Shown piece after piece: positions 26,038-34,909 of a stretch of DNA of 64,000 nucleotides. Within the stretch, counting starts at the first letter, position 1. Each line of letters begins with the position of its first letter. The notes under the pieces were generated by a model, which saw only the letters and a program-made list of their open reading frames with translations, did not search any database and was not told the DNA's origin. This DNA is from VFMC01 sp963791635. Its GTDB lineage: Bacteria; Actinomycetota; Acidimicrobiia; Acidimicrobiales; Ilumatobacteraceae. A program made the position numbers and the translations under genes. The stretch spans positions 992,001 to 1,056,000 of the forward strand of contig CAWBTC010000005.1 of NCBI GenBank assembly GCA_963791635.1, read 5' to 3'.

Positions 26038-27630
26038 ATGGTTGGGGTCATGGCCGGACTCAACCCTCCCTCGTCGTCGGTGCGCTCCCCGCGCGCGATG
26101 GTTGCCTCCGCCGACCAGCTCGCGACGCAGGCCGGGATGGCCGCGCTCGCTGCAGGCGGCAACGCGGTCGATGCAGCGATCGCCACCAACGCAGCGATCG
26201 CCGTGACGGGCCCGCACCTGTGCGGAATGGGTGGCGACCTGTTCGCCCTCGTCCACTCCGACGGTCGGGTGCACGCGCTCAACGCGAGCGGCCGGACCGG
26301 CAGCGGTGCGAGCGCAGATGCCCTGCGCGCTGACGGACACACGCAGATGCCGTTCCGCCACGACATCCGCTCCGTCACCGTGCCGGGCTGCGTCGATGGC
26401 TGGTGCACCCTCCACGAGCGGTTCGGTCGGCTCCCCTTGCCCGAGGTGTTGGCTCCCGCGATCCGACTCGCCGAACACGGCTTTCCAGCCTCGATGCTGC
26501 TGGTCGGCTCGCTGGCAATGGTCGACGAGCGGGCGCGCGAGGCGCTCGACGAGCTGGCGGTCCAGGCGCGCCGCCCGGGCGACCGCGTCCGCCGTCCAGG
26601 CGTCGCCGCCTCGCTCCGAGCAATCGCCGAGCACGGCCGCGGCGGCTTCTACGGAGGGGACTTCGGCCGCGGACTGCTCGCGCTCGGCGCCGGATGGTTC
26701 ACCGAGGCCGACCTCCAGACGCCGGGACCGGACTGGGTGACACCACTGTCGTGGCCGGCGTTCGGGCATGTGCTGCACACCATCCCACCGAACTCACAGG
26801 GCTACCTCACACTCGGTGCCGCTGGGCTTGCCGACCAGCTCGACCTGCCCGGCGACCCCGACGATCCCCGATGGGCACACCTGCTGATCGAGGCGGCCAA
26901 GGCCGCTGGCCGCGACCGACCCGATGTGCTCCACGACGGAGCGGACGGCGGTGTCTTGCTGACCGAGATCGCAGGCCGCCTCGCCGAGATCGATCCGTCC
27001 CGCGCCTCGGTACCTCGAGCGGGGCAGCACCGGGGCGACACCACCTACCTGTGCGCCGTGGACGGCGACCGGTTGGGCGTGTCGCTCATCCAGTCCAACG
27101 CGTCGGGTTTCGGCTCATGGATCGTCGAGCCCACCACCAACATCAACCTGCACAACCGCGGGCTCGGCTTCTCCCTCGAGACCGGACACCCGGCCGAGAT
27201 CGGACCGAGTCGGCGGCCGCCCCACACGCTGTCGCCCGCTCTCGCGACCCACACCGACGGCAGCCTCCGGTCGGTGTTCGGCACGATGGGCGGCGACGCC
27301 CAGCCCCAGATCCTGCTGCAACTCGCCGCGCGTCTGTTCCACCATGGCCAGAGCCCAGCCGTGGCCGTGAACGCCGGCCGGTGGATCCTCGACGGCCCGG
27401 TCACCGGCTTCGACACCTGGACCGGTGCGGGTGGTCCGCACGTGCTGCTCGAGGGACACGTCCCCACCGGTTGGCATGGCCACCTGCTCGACCTCGGCCA
27501 CGAGGTGCAGACCGCTCCCGCCTGGTCGAGCGACTTCGGCCACGCCCACGCGATCGTGGTCGGCGACGACGGCATGCTCAGCGGCGCGGCCGATCCGCGC
27601 GCTCGCGTCGGCTCTGTTGCCGGCATGTGA
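26038..27630 (+). CDS. ggt: Gamma-glutamyltransferase family protein
   Basis: About 530 residues (a second ATG lies 4 codons on). Early blocks AAGGNAVDAAIATNAAIAVT and CGMGGDLFAL match the family's large subunit. The autoprocessing Thr is at 335 in GDTTYLCAVD, after which SGFGSWIVEPTTNINLHNRG and FGTMGGDAQPQILLQ complete the small subunit. There is no obvious signal peptide, so it acts in the cytoplasm or is released another way. Family members cleave gamma-glutamyl compounds such as glutathione or cephalosporin side chains. Some are cysteinyl or polyglutamate enzymes, so the substrate is open. Confidence 0.85.
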   Translation: MVGVMAGLNPPSSSVRSPRAMVASADQLATQAGMAALAAGGNAVDAAIATNAAIAVTGPHLCGMGGDLFALVHSDGRVHALNASGRTGSGASADALRADGHTQMPFRHDIRSVTVPGCVDGWCTLHERFGRLPLPEVLAPAIRLAEHGFPASMLLVGSLAMVDERAREALDELAVQARRPGDRVRRPGVAASLRAIAEHGRGGFYGGDFGRGLLALGAGWFTEADLQTPGPDWVTPLSWPAFGHVLHTIPPNSQGYLTLGAAGLADQLDLPGDPDDPRWAHLLIEAAKAAGRDRPDVLHDGADGGVLLTEIAGRLAEIDPSRASVPRAGQHRGDTTYLCAVDGDRLGVSLIQSNASGFGSWIVEPTTNINLHNRGLGFSLETGHPAEIGPSRRPPHTLSPALATHTDGSLRSVFGTMGGDAQPQILLQLAARLFHHGQSPAVAVNAGRWILDGPVTGFDTWTGAGGPHVLLEGHVPTGWHGHLLDLGHEVQTAPAWSSDFGHAHAIVVGDDGMLSGAADPRARVGSVAGM

Positions 27631-27705
27631 AATCACCGGTGACACCGGCGGCGAGACCCGGCCCGACGACCTCCTGTCACACGACACACCGCTAGCGTCG
27701 CTGAG

Positions 27706-28896
27706 ATGCGCGTCGACACCAACTTCTTCTGCACCGTCCCCATGCCGGACGCAGGCGACCCCTCGGTTCCGGCCACGAGCCGCCGCTTCGGCAACGACGC
27801 GGTGATCGCCTGCTACGAGAACCTCGTCGACTGGGCCAAGACCGCTGACCAGCTCGGCTTCGACACGATGTGGCTCACCGAGCACCACTTCCAGTACGAG
27901 GGCTACGAGGTCCTCCCGAACCTGATCATGTTCGGCCAGCACCTCGCGAGCATCACCAAGCACCTCCGCCTCGGCCAGATGTTCAACGTGGTGCCGCAGT
28001 GGCACCCGCTCCGGCTCGCCGAGGACTTCGCCCTCGCCGACATCGTCACCGGGGGCCGGATGGAGTTCGGCGTGGGCCGGGGCACCGTGCCCCGAGAGGC
28101 CTGGGCACTCGGCACCGTGGTCGCCAGCGGCGACAACGCGATGTCGGCCGAGCACGACCGGATCAACCGCGAGATCTTCGAAGAAGCGATGGAGGTGATC
28201 AAGCTCGCCTGGTACAACGAGACGTTCAGCTACCGGGGCAAGCAGTTCGTGTTCCCGCCAGACGACGTGCCCGACCGCGGCACCGTCGTGCAGGACCTGA
28301 CGATGATCCCCAAGCCCTTGCGCAAGGTCGACATCTACCAGCCGGTCACCTCTCCCGAGACCATCGAGTACGTGCCCCGGGCGGGCCACAAAGCGGTCTA
28401 CTGGCTCACGAGCGCCGAGAGCCAGAAGCAGAAGTGGGACCGCTACGCGGAGATCCGGGAGGAGATCGGCACCCCGGTCGGCCCAGGCGAGGACCGCTGC
28501 CTCGTGCTGAACATGCACGTCGGCCGCACCCGCGAAGCAGCGATGCGCAAGGGCAAGCCCGGCCACGATGAGTTCGTGAAGTTCCTGTCCCCGTACGGCC
28601 GGTTCAACAGCTACCGCAACCCGGACGGCTCGAAGGTTCCCTTCGACCACATGCCCACGGTGGAGGAGAGCAATCGCGAGAAGATCCAGATCGTCGGTTC
28701 GATCGACGATGCCGTCGATGCGATCGGCTTCTGGCGCGACCTGCTCGACCTCAAGCACATCTGCTTCTTCTTCGATCTCCCCGGTCTCACCCGCGACGAG
28801 ATGAACGAGCAGATGCACCTCGTGGTCGAAGAGGTGTTCCCACGACTCGGCGAGCCGATCGAACGTCGTGCGCTCACGGGCCGGCCGTTGGTCTGA
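27706..28896 (+). CDS. LLM-class flavin-dependent monooxygenase
   Basis: 396 residues with the luciferase-like monooxygenase fold: GFDTMWLTEHHFQYEGY near 50-65, a barrel strand LRLGQMFNVVPQWHPLRLAE near 90, VTGGRMEFGVGRGTVPRE near 115-130, and a C-terminal IVGSIDDAVDAIGFW. It would use reduced FMN and O2 to oxidise or cleave an organic substrate. It is first in a plus-strand cluster with a cytosine-deaminase-like amidohydrolase and an ABC importer, so oxidative opening of a nitrogen heterocycle (as RutA does with uracil) is a working hypothesis, not evidence of identity. Confidence 0.85.
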   Translation: MRVDTNFFCTVPMPDAGDPSVPATSRRFGNDAVIACYENLVDWAKTADQLGFDTMWLTEHHFQYEGYEVLPNLIMFGQHLASITKHLRLGQMFNVVPQWHPLRLAEDFALADIVTGGRMEFGVGRGTVPREAWALGTVVASGDNAMSAEHDRINREIFEEAMEVIKLAWYNETFSYRGKQFVFPPDDVPDRGTVVQDLTMIPKPLRKVDIYQPVTSPETIEYVPRAGHKAVYWLTSAESQKQKWDRYAEIREEIGTPVGPGEDRCLVLNMHVGRTREAAMRKGKPGHDEFVKFLSPYGRFNSYRNPDGSKVPFDHMPTVEESNREKIQIVGSIDDAVDAIGFWRDLLDLKHICFFFDLPGLTRDEMNEQMHLVVEEVFPRLGEPIERRALTGRPLV

Positions 28897-28910
28897 GCGA
28901 GCACGTCCTC

Positions 28911-30083
28911 ATGACCTGCGAATCAGTCGGCACGTCGGTCGACGTCGCCGCGCTCCTCCGATTGCTCTCGCCAGAGAACGGATGGCTCGTCCTCCCCGCG
29001 TTGGCCGAGCCACATGCCCATCTCGACAAGGCCTTCCTGGCGGAGCGGGTGGCGAACGCCACGGGCGATCTCATGGGCGCGATCGAGGCGATGATCGCCT
29101 ACGGCCCGACGATCACCTTCGACGACATCGTCGAACGGGGAGAACGCGCCGCCCGCCTGCTCCTGTCGAACGGATGCACTGCGATCCGCACGCACGCAGA
29201 CCTCGTCGACAACGAGGGCCTCAAGAACGTCGAGGCGCTGCTCGAAGTGCGGGATCGACTCCGCGGCCTGATCGACATCCAGGTCAGCGTGCTCTGCGGC
29301 TGGCCCTCCACCGGCGCAGCCGGCATTCCACAACTCGCGCAGCTCCGCGAGGCCGTGAAGGCCGGCGCCGACGTCGTCGGCGGGTGCCCGCACCTCGAGG
29401 ACGACCCGGCGGAGGCGACCGAGAACTTCCTCACGATCGCCGGCGAGGCAGGACTCCCGGTCGACCTCCACACCGACGAGACGCTCGATCCGAGCAAGCT
29501 GCACCTCGACCATCTCGCCAAGCGCGTGATCGAGCTCGAGTTCCCGTACGGCGTCACCGCCAGCCACTGCTGTTCGCTCGGCATGCAGTCCGAACACGTC
29601 CAACGCCGCGTCGCCGAGCTGGTCGCCGACGCCGGCATCCACGTGGTCGCGCTCCCCCACACCAACCTGTTCCTCCAGGGGCGCGATCACCAGGCCACGA
29701 TGCCCCGCGGCCTCACCGCAGTGAAGGCACTGCGCGATGCCGGCGTGAACGTCTGCGCCGGCGGTGACAACCTGCAGGACCCGTTCAACCCCGTGGGCCG
29801 AGGTGATCCGCTCGAGACAGCGGGCTTGATGATCATGGCGGCGCATCTCCAGCCCGACGAGGCCCTGCAGAGCGTGTCGGCCGCACCCCGACTCGCGATG
29901 GGAATGGCACCCGCTGATCCGGCAACCGGCGACTTCGTCGCTGTTCGAGCGGCTACGGTGCGAGAGGCGATCGCGTTCGGCCGGCCCGACCGGATCGTGC
30001 TTCGCAACGGACGTCTGGTGAGCGGCGTCCTGCCTGGTGGGAGCACCGAGACAACGACCCGTTCACAGGGTCGAGAGAGTTAA
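28911..30083 (+). CDS. Cytosine-deaminase-like amidohydrolase
   Basis: 390 residues. PHAHLDK at 34-40 supplies the first metal-binding HxH. HTDETLD and HCCSLGMQ give further His ligands, and GGDNLQDPFNPVGRGDPLET is the typical cytosine-deaminase-like C-terminal metal-Asp block. Family members hydrolyse cytosine, isocytosine or related cyclic amidines. It begins 14 bp after the LLM monooxygenase and is followed, after 58 bp, by an ABC importer. The start at 28911 fits a short N-terminus. Confidence 0.8.
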   Translation: MTCESVGTSVDVAALLRLLSPENGWLVLPALAEPHAHLDKAFLAERVANATGDLMGAIEAMIAYGPTITFDDIVERGERAARLLLSNGCTAIRTHADLVDNEGLKNVEALLEVRDRLRGLIDIQVSVLCGWPSTGAAGIPQLAQLREAVKAGADVVGGCPHLEDDPAEATENFLTIAGEAGLPVDLHTDETLDPSKLHLDHLAKRVIELEFPYGVTASHCCSLGMQSEHVQRRVAELVADAGIHVVALPHTNLFLQGRDHQATMPRGLTAVKALRDAGVNVCAGGDNLQDPFNPVGRGDPLETAGLMIMAAHLQPDEALQSVSAAPRLAMGMAPADPATGDFVAVRAATVREAIAFGRPDRIVLRNGRLVSGVLPGGSTETTTRSQGRES

Positions 30084-30141
30084 CACACACGACACACGGA
30101 GGAAAGGCCACACCCCGGCCGATCCTCTATGTTCAGGGGGA

Positions 30142-30930
30142 ATGATGACATCGACTGATGCCTCGCCATCCGGTGCGAGGACGGCAGGCGGTCCCGGATC
30201 ACCGGCGCTGAGCTTCCGGAACACTTCCATGACCTTTCCCGACGGCACCCATGCGGTCGATGACGTCAGCTTCGATGTCCAGCCCGGCGAGTTCGTCACC
30301 GTCGTGGGCCCATCGGGCTGTGGCAAGTCCACGCTCCTCCGGATCGCCTCCGGGCTCGAGGAGAACACTGGCGGCAGCGTCACGATCGATCGGTCCAGCA
30401 TCGGGTACGTGTTCCAGGACGCCACCTTGCTGCCTTGGCGAACGGTCGAACGCAACATCGAGCTGAACGCCGAACTGCAGGGCATGGGCAAGGCTGAGCG
30501 GAAGGCGAAGGCCAAGGCTGCGATCGAGTTGGTGCACCTCGTCGGCCACGAACGCAAGTACCCGAAGCAGCTGAGCGGCGGGATGAAGATGCGCTGTTCG
30601 CTCGCTCGGTCGCTCGTGCTGAACCCGAAGGTGTTCTTGTTCGACGAGCCCTTCGGCGCGCTCGACGAGATCACGCGCGAGCGGCTCAACGACGAGCTCC
30701 TCCGCCTGTTCGAAAGCGAGAGGTTTGCCGGGCTGTTCATCACCCACAGCATCCAAGAGGCCGTGTATCTGTCGACCCGGGTGATCGTCATGAGCGCTCG
30801 GCCGGGCAGGATCATCGGTGACTACCGGGTGCCGTTTTCGTTCCCTCGCCAACACGACCTGCGCTACGAGCCCGAGTTCGCGGAGCTCTGCGGCAAGATC
30901 AGCGCCGACCTGAAGGATGCGCACTCATGA
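30142..30930 (+). CDS. ABC importer ATP-binding protein (nitrate/taurine/pyrimidine type)
   Basis: 262 residues. Walker A GPSGCGKS is at 56-63, the signature LSGGMKMR near 155, and Walker B VFLFDEPFGALD near 175, with the 'F(x)LDEPFGALD' pattern of the SsuB/TauB/NrtD family of organic-nitrogen and sulfonate importers. An AGGGGG ribosome site precedes two adjacent ATG codons at 30142 and 30145. It overlaps the permease start by 4 bp and is followed by the solute-binding protein. Confidence 0.9.
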   Translation: MMTSTDASPSGARTAGGPGSPALSFRNTSMTFPDGTHAVDDVSFDVQPGEFVTVVGPSGCGKSTLLRIASGLEENTGGSVTIDRSSIGYVFQDATLLPWRTVERNIELNAELQGMGKAERKAKAKAAIELVHLVGHERKYPKQLSGGMKMRCSLARSLVLNPKVFLFDEPFGALDEITRERLNDELLRLFESERFAGLFITHSIQEAVYLSTRVIVMSARPGRIIGDYRVPFSFPRQHDLRYEPEFAELCGKISADLKDAHS

Positions 30931-31859
30931 AGACGGCACATGAGCTCAGCGTGCTGGGCGAGGTCGGCAGCGCCGACGCCGATGCCAAGCTCGTCGAGGA
31001 CTTCACGAGCGGCACACTCGTCCTTCACGACGACGCTCGCGCCAGAGGCGAGAGCAAGCTCAAGATCGCGTTGCCGCCGCTGATCACCTTCGCTGCGTTC
31101 ATCGGCGTCTGGTACCTCTACAGCGCCACCAAGTACGACATCGCCGCTCAGCGGGTCAACTCGCTGCCGTTCCCGCACGAGATCATCAACAAGGGCTTCC
31201 GTCCCCTGTGGGACGACAAGAACGGGTTCAAGCCCGTCCTCGAGTACATGTGGCCGACGGTGCAGGTCACCCTCATCGGTCTGGCGATCTCGATCGTGTT
31301 GGGCATCTCGTTCGCAGTGTTGATGAACTTCTCGAAGCACCTCGAACGAGCGTTCTTCCCGTACGCGGTCGTCCTCCAGACGGTGCCGATCCTCGCGATC
31401 ACCCCGCTGCTCACGCAGCTGTTCGGGTACGAGATGGGCGTGCGCCTCGTGGTCATCGTGCTGATCGCGATCTTCCCGATCATCACCAACACCCTGTTCG
31501 GTCTGCAGTCGACCGACCGGCTGCACCACGACCTGTTCACACTCAACAACGTCAGCCGGTGGACCCGCCTGCGCAAGCTCGAGCTACCGAGTGCTCTGCC
31601 CGCGCTCATGGCCGGTTTGCGCATCGCCAGCGGTGGCGCGGTGATCGGCGCGATCGTCGCCGACTTCTTCTTCACCCAGGGCGACAAGGGCATCGGCTAC
31701 TACATCCGAACCCGTCAGCAGAAAGCGAGCGAGCGGCCGGAGATGTTCGCAGGCACGATCACCGCCACGCTGTTCGGCGTGATCATGTTCCTGATCGTCG
31801 GATGGATCACCAACCGCGCGATCCGCAACTGGCACGAGTCGGCGGCCCGAAAGCGTTGA
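30927..31859 (+). CDS. ABC importer permease (SsuC/ThiX/TauC type)
   Basis: 310 residues with an unusually long soluble N-terminus (about 45 residues), then about six membrane segments (TFAAFIGVWYLYSAT first; TVQVTLIGLAISIVLGISFA next). The EAA-like loop sits in NNVSRWTRLRKLELPSALPA around residue 215, where the ATPase docks. With the ATPase and the substrate-binding protein it makes an importer of the NrtB/SsuC family. Confidence 0.88.
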   Translation: MKTAHELSVLGEVGSADADAKLVEDFTSGTLVLHDDARARGESKLKIALPPLITFAAFIGVWYLYSATKYDIAAQRVNSLPFPHEIINKGFRPLWDDKNGFKPVLEYMWPTVQVTLIGLAISIVLGISFAVLMNFSKHLERAFFPYAVVLQTVPILAITPLLTQLFGYEMGVRLVVIVLIAIFPIITNTLFGLQSTDRLHHDLFTLNNVSRWTRLRKLELPSALPALMAGLRIASGGAVIGAIVADFFFTQGDKGIGYYIRTRQQKASERPEMFAGTITATLFGVIMFLIVGWITNRAIRNWHESAARKR

Positions 31860-31974
31860 TACGACTCAGATCTCACCGATCGTCCAACTCCCGACCCGCC
31901 GATCTCGGCGCGGGTCAGGACGAAAACCATCACCACAACCACCACAACCACCACAATCACAGGGGGAGAACCTG

Positions 31975-33153
31975 ATGAGAACAAGACGCACCACCGCAGC
32001 ACTGCTCGTGCTGTCGCTCGGAGTCGTCGCAGCGGCATGCGGCGACGACGAGGAGTCAACGCCGGCAACCGACCCACCCGCAACGACTGCAGCCGAAGAG
32101 CCGACCGCGACGACGGCCGCTGTTGGCGGCGAGGCCGTGTGCCCCGAGAACCTGGTGATCCAGACCGACTGGTACCCCGAGCTCGAACACGGTGGCACCT
32201 ACCAGCTGATCGGCCCCGATGGCACCGCCGACAAGACCACGGTCTCCTACTCGGGTCCGGTGCAAGAGCAGTACGCCGTCGGCGGTCTGAAGACGATCAC
32301 GATCAAGACGATCAACTTCGACAAGGCCAACAGCTCGCAGCTCCTCGACGGTGATGCCGACATGGCCTACATCGGCTTGGGCGATGTGATCAAGGACTCC
32401 GCTGCCATCGACATGGTGTCGATCATGAAGACCCTCGACAAGGACCCGCAGATGGTGATGTGGGACCCGACCCAGTACGACATCCAGAAGCCCGAGGACA
32501 TCCTCGCATCCGGTGCGAGCGTGCTCCACTTCCCCGGACCTCCTGCCTACATCGACTACATGATCGGAAAGGGCATCATGTCCGCCGACCAGAGCGATCC
32601 GAGCTACGACGGCTCCGACGCCAAGTTCGTCGCCGAGGCGGGTGCGATCATCCAGCAGGGATTCGCCAGCAACGAGATCTACAAGTACGAGAACGAGATC
32701 AACTGGAAAGACGGCGCCCCGGCAGACGTGAGCTACTACACCGTCGGTGACCTCGGCTTCGACAACTACCCCGCTGCACTCACCATGATGAAGACCCGCG
32801 CCGAGGAGCTCGACGCGTGCCTCATGCTGCTTGTGCCGAAGATGGCCCAGGCCTGGGTCGACTTCTTCAACGACCCGAAGCCGATCACCGACGCGATGAT
32901 CTCGATCAACGAGACCCACGACGGCTTCTGGGGCCTCAGCGAAGCGATCAACGAGGCAGGGTTGGCAGTCGTCGACGAGAAGGAGATCGCAGTCAACAGC
33001 GCCGACGGCACCTACTGCTCGTTCGATCCCGACCGGGCGGCCGGCATCTACGACACCGTTGCTGCCATCTACGCCGAGCAAGGCGTGGAGATCGGTGCCG
33101 ACGTCACCACGATGTACACGAACAAGTACTGCGCGGGTGCGCCGGGTCGCTGA
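31975..33153 (+). CDS. Lipoprotein substrate-binding protein, NMT1/THI5-like
   Basis: 392 residues. A signal peptide (RRTTAALLVLSLGVVAAAC) ends in a lipobox with Cys22, followed by a Thr/Ala/Pro-rich spacer (ESTPATDPPATTAAEEP). The mature part resembles NMT1/THI5-type binding proteins used for thiamine pyrimidine precursors, sulfonates and other N-containing compounds. It is third in the importer operon, and a GGGGGAGAA ribosome site precedes the ATG. Residues around 95-120 (NFDKANSSQLLDGDADMAYI) look like the ligand-binding lobe. Confidence 0.85.
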   Translation: MRTRRTTAALLVLSLGVVAAACGDDEESTPATDPPATTAAEEPTATTAAVGGEAVCPENLVIQTDWYPELEHGGTYQLIGPDGTADKTTVSYSGPVQEQYAVGGLKTITIKTINFDKANSSQLLDGDADMAYIGLGDVIKDSAAIDMVSIMKTLDKDPQMVMWDPTQYDIQKPEDILASGASVLHFPGPPAYIDYMIGKGIMSADQSDPSYDGSDAKFVAEAGAIIQQGFASNEIYKYENEINWKDGAPADVSYYTVGDLGFDNYPAALTMMKTRAEELDACLMLLVPKMAQAWVDFFNDPKPITDAMISINETHDGFWGLSEAINEAGLAVVDEKEIAVNSADGTYCSFDPDRAAGIYDTVAAIYAEQGVEIGADVTTMYTNKYCAGAPGR

Positions 33154-33206
33154 CCCGGACACCGGTGGCGTGACAACCACCGCAGGTTGAGTTGAACCAC
33201 CGAGGA

Positions 33207-33228
33207 GGGGGCCGGGAAGCCGGTCCCC
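33207..33228. terminator. Stem-loop between convergent genes
   Basis: Left arm GGGGGCCGG and right arm CCGGTCCCC pair at 8 of 9 positions with a GAAG loop, and TTCTC follows on the plus strand. It lies 54 bp after the substrate-binding protein stop and 16 bp before the convergent VOC gene's stop, so it can serve both directions. Confidence 0.6.
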
Positions 33229-33243
33229 TTCTCGCGTCCGGCG

Positions 33244-33597
33244 TCAGCGGTAGGCGCAGAGATCGAACGCGTTGCCGTCGGGATCGGCCAGGTTCACGAT
33301 CGACCCGTACGACTCGTGCCGAGGCGCGAGCAGTTCCACCGCTCCGAGGCCCAGGAGTCGGCCGACCTCGGCATCGAATTCATCTGGTTCGCACGCCAGG
33401 TCGAGATGTGTGCCGCCCGGCCGATGAGCGCCGCGCTGGATGCCGATCCTGCGCACTCCGTCGGACGACGACAGCACGATCCAGCGGTCGCCGTCCTCCC
33501 GCTCGCTCTCGTGCAGATGCAGCACGTCGCGCCAGAACGCTGCGAGGCGATCGGTGTGCGGTGAGTCGATCGTGACGAGATCGAACCGCGTGGTCAT
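33244..33597 (-). CDS. VOC-family (glyoxalase/bleomycin-resistance-like) protein
   Basis: 117 residues with the VOC beta-alpha-beta-beta-beta repeats: TRFDLVTIDSPHTDRLAAFW at the start, the GGTHLDLACEPDEFDAEV block with a possible metal His/Glu, and SIVNLADPDGNAFDLC at the end. Family members are metal-dependent lyases, isomerases or dioxygenases, and some only bind drugs. It is the last gene of a minus-strand pair with the carbamoylase-type hydrolase (5 bp apart). Confidence 0.8.
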   Translation of the reverse strand: MTTRFDLVTIDSPHTDRLAAFWRDVLHLHESEREDGDRWIVLSSSDGVRRIGIQRGAHRPGGTHLDLACEPDEFDAEVGRLLGLGAVELLAPRHESYGSIVNLADPDGNAFDLCAYR

Positions 33598-33601
33598 CGG
33601 G

Positions 33602-34894
33602 TCAGCTCTCGACGGGAGCTGCGAGCTGCAGCACCACCTGTAGCAGCACGTCGGCACCAGCTTGAAGGTCGGCGGCATCGGTGAACTCGGCGATGTTGTG
33701 CGAGAGACCGTTCACGCTCGGAACGAACACCATCGACGTGGGGCAGACGCGAGCGAGCATCTGGGCATCGTGTCCGGCGCCGCTCGGCATCCTGAGCGTG
33801 GAATGGCCCAGACGCGCCGCCGTGGTCTCCACGAGGTCGACCATCCGGCCGTCGAACTCCACCGGCTCGAACCGCGCCAGCGTGCGACGCTCGATGGTGA
33901 CGCCCTCGTCGTCGGCAAGCCTCGTGCACAGCTGCTCGAAGCGATGCTCGGCCTGCTGCAGCAGCCGCTCGTCGGTGTTGCGCAGATCGACGGTCAAGAT
34001 CACCGTCGACGGCACCACGTTCACCAGGTTCGGGGTGAACTCGCACCGACCGACCGTGGCCACCTGCGTGCCGCCCATCTGCCGAGCGATCGCGCGCACA
34101 CCGGCGGTGATCTCGGCCGCGACGTACCCGGGGTCCTTGCGAAGCCGCATCGGCGTCGTGCCGGCGTGCGCCGATTGGCCGGTGATCGTGAGCTCGGTCC
34201 ACGAGATGCCCTGCACGCCGGTGACCACACCGATCGTGATGCCCTCGTCCTCGAGCACAGGACCTTGCTCGATGTGCAACTCCACGAACGCATGCGGTGC
34301 AGCCGCGGCCGGGCACGGGGTCGGGCCGGCAGACCCGATGCGGACGAGCTCGTCGCCGAGGCGCGCCCCGTCGTCGGCGGCGCGCACGTCGAGCGCTTCC
34401 TCCAGCCCCATTCCCCCGACGTACACGAGGCTCCCGAGCATGTCGGGTTGGAATCGAGCGCCCTCCTCGTTGGTGAAGAAGGCGACGGCCACCGGGTGTC
34501 GTGTGCGCACGCCGTGTTGTTCCAGCGTCTCGATCACCTCGAGACCGCCGAGCACCCCGAGGTTGCCGTCGAAGCGGCCACCGGTGCGCACCGTGTCGAT
34601 GTGCGAACCGATCATCACCGCGGGGACCGACGCATCCTCGCCAGAGCGGACCCCCACGACGTTGCCCGCGGCATCGACCGTGATCGCCAGCCCGAGGTCG
34701 CGCATCCACCCCATCACGAGGTCCCGCCCGTCACGATCAGCGTCGGTGAGCGCGAGGCGAGCACACCCGCGCTCGCCGTTCGGTCCGTGAACCGCGCCGA
34801 TCTCACCGAGTGCCTCGAGGCGGCCGACCAGTCGATCGATGTCGACACGAAGCTCGCTGGGATCCACCGTGGTCACCTTCGGGTCTTGTGTCAC
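33602..34894 (-). CDS. M20-family N-carbamoyl amidohydrolase (hydantoinase/carbamoylase type)
   Basis: 430 residues. MIGSHIDTVRTGGRFDG at 94-110 and FFTNEEGARF near 140 carry the binuclear-zinc ligands (His98, Asp109, Glu). GQSAHAGTTPMRLRKDP near 240 is the dimer/substrate loop and SGAGHDAQ near 360 is typical of beta-ureidopropionase/N-carbamoyl-amino-acid hydrolases. Such enzymes remove the carbamoyl group from N-carbamoyl amino acids after ring opening of hydantoins, dihydropyrimidines or ureides. It belongs to a minus-strand group with a creatininase-like hydrolase and a VOC protein, next to a nitrogen-compound importer. Confidence 0.88.
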   Translation of the reverse strand: MTQDPKVTTVDPSELRVDIDRLVGRLEALGEIGAVHGPNGERGCARLALTDADRDGRDLVMGWMRDLGLAITVDAAGNVVGVRSGEDASVPAVMIGSHIDTVRTGGRFDGNLGVLGGLEVIETLEQHGVRTRHPVAVAFFTNEEGARFQPDMLGSLVYVGGMGLEEALDVRAADDGARLGDELVRIGSAGPTPCPAAAAPHAFVELHIEQGPVLEDEGITIGVVTGVQGISWTELTITGQSAHAGTTPMRLRKDPGYVAAEITAGVRAIARQMGGTQVATVGRCEFTPNLVNVVPSTVILTVDLRNTDERLLQQAEHRFEQLCTRLADDEGVTIERRTLARFEPVEFDGRMVDLVETTAARLGHSTLRMPSGAGHDAQMLARVCPTSMVFVPSVNGLSHNIAEFTDAADLQAGADVLLQVVLQLAAPVES

Positions 34895-34909
34895 TTCGGG
34901 TCTCCTCGA

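Noticed and set aside
28500..28760. Possible CRISPR or tRNA signals in the 27-34 kb region
   Set aside because: No spaced direct repeats with unique spacers and no cloverleaf structure were seen anywhere in the window.
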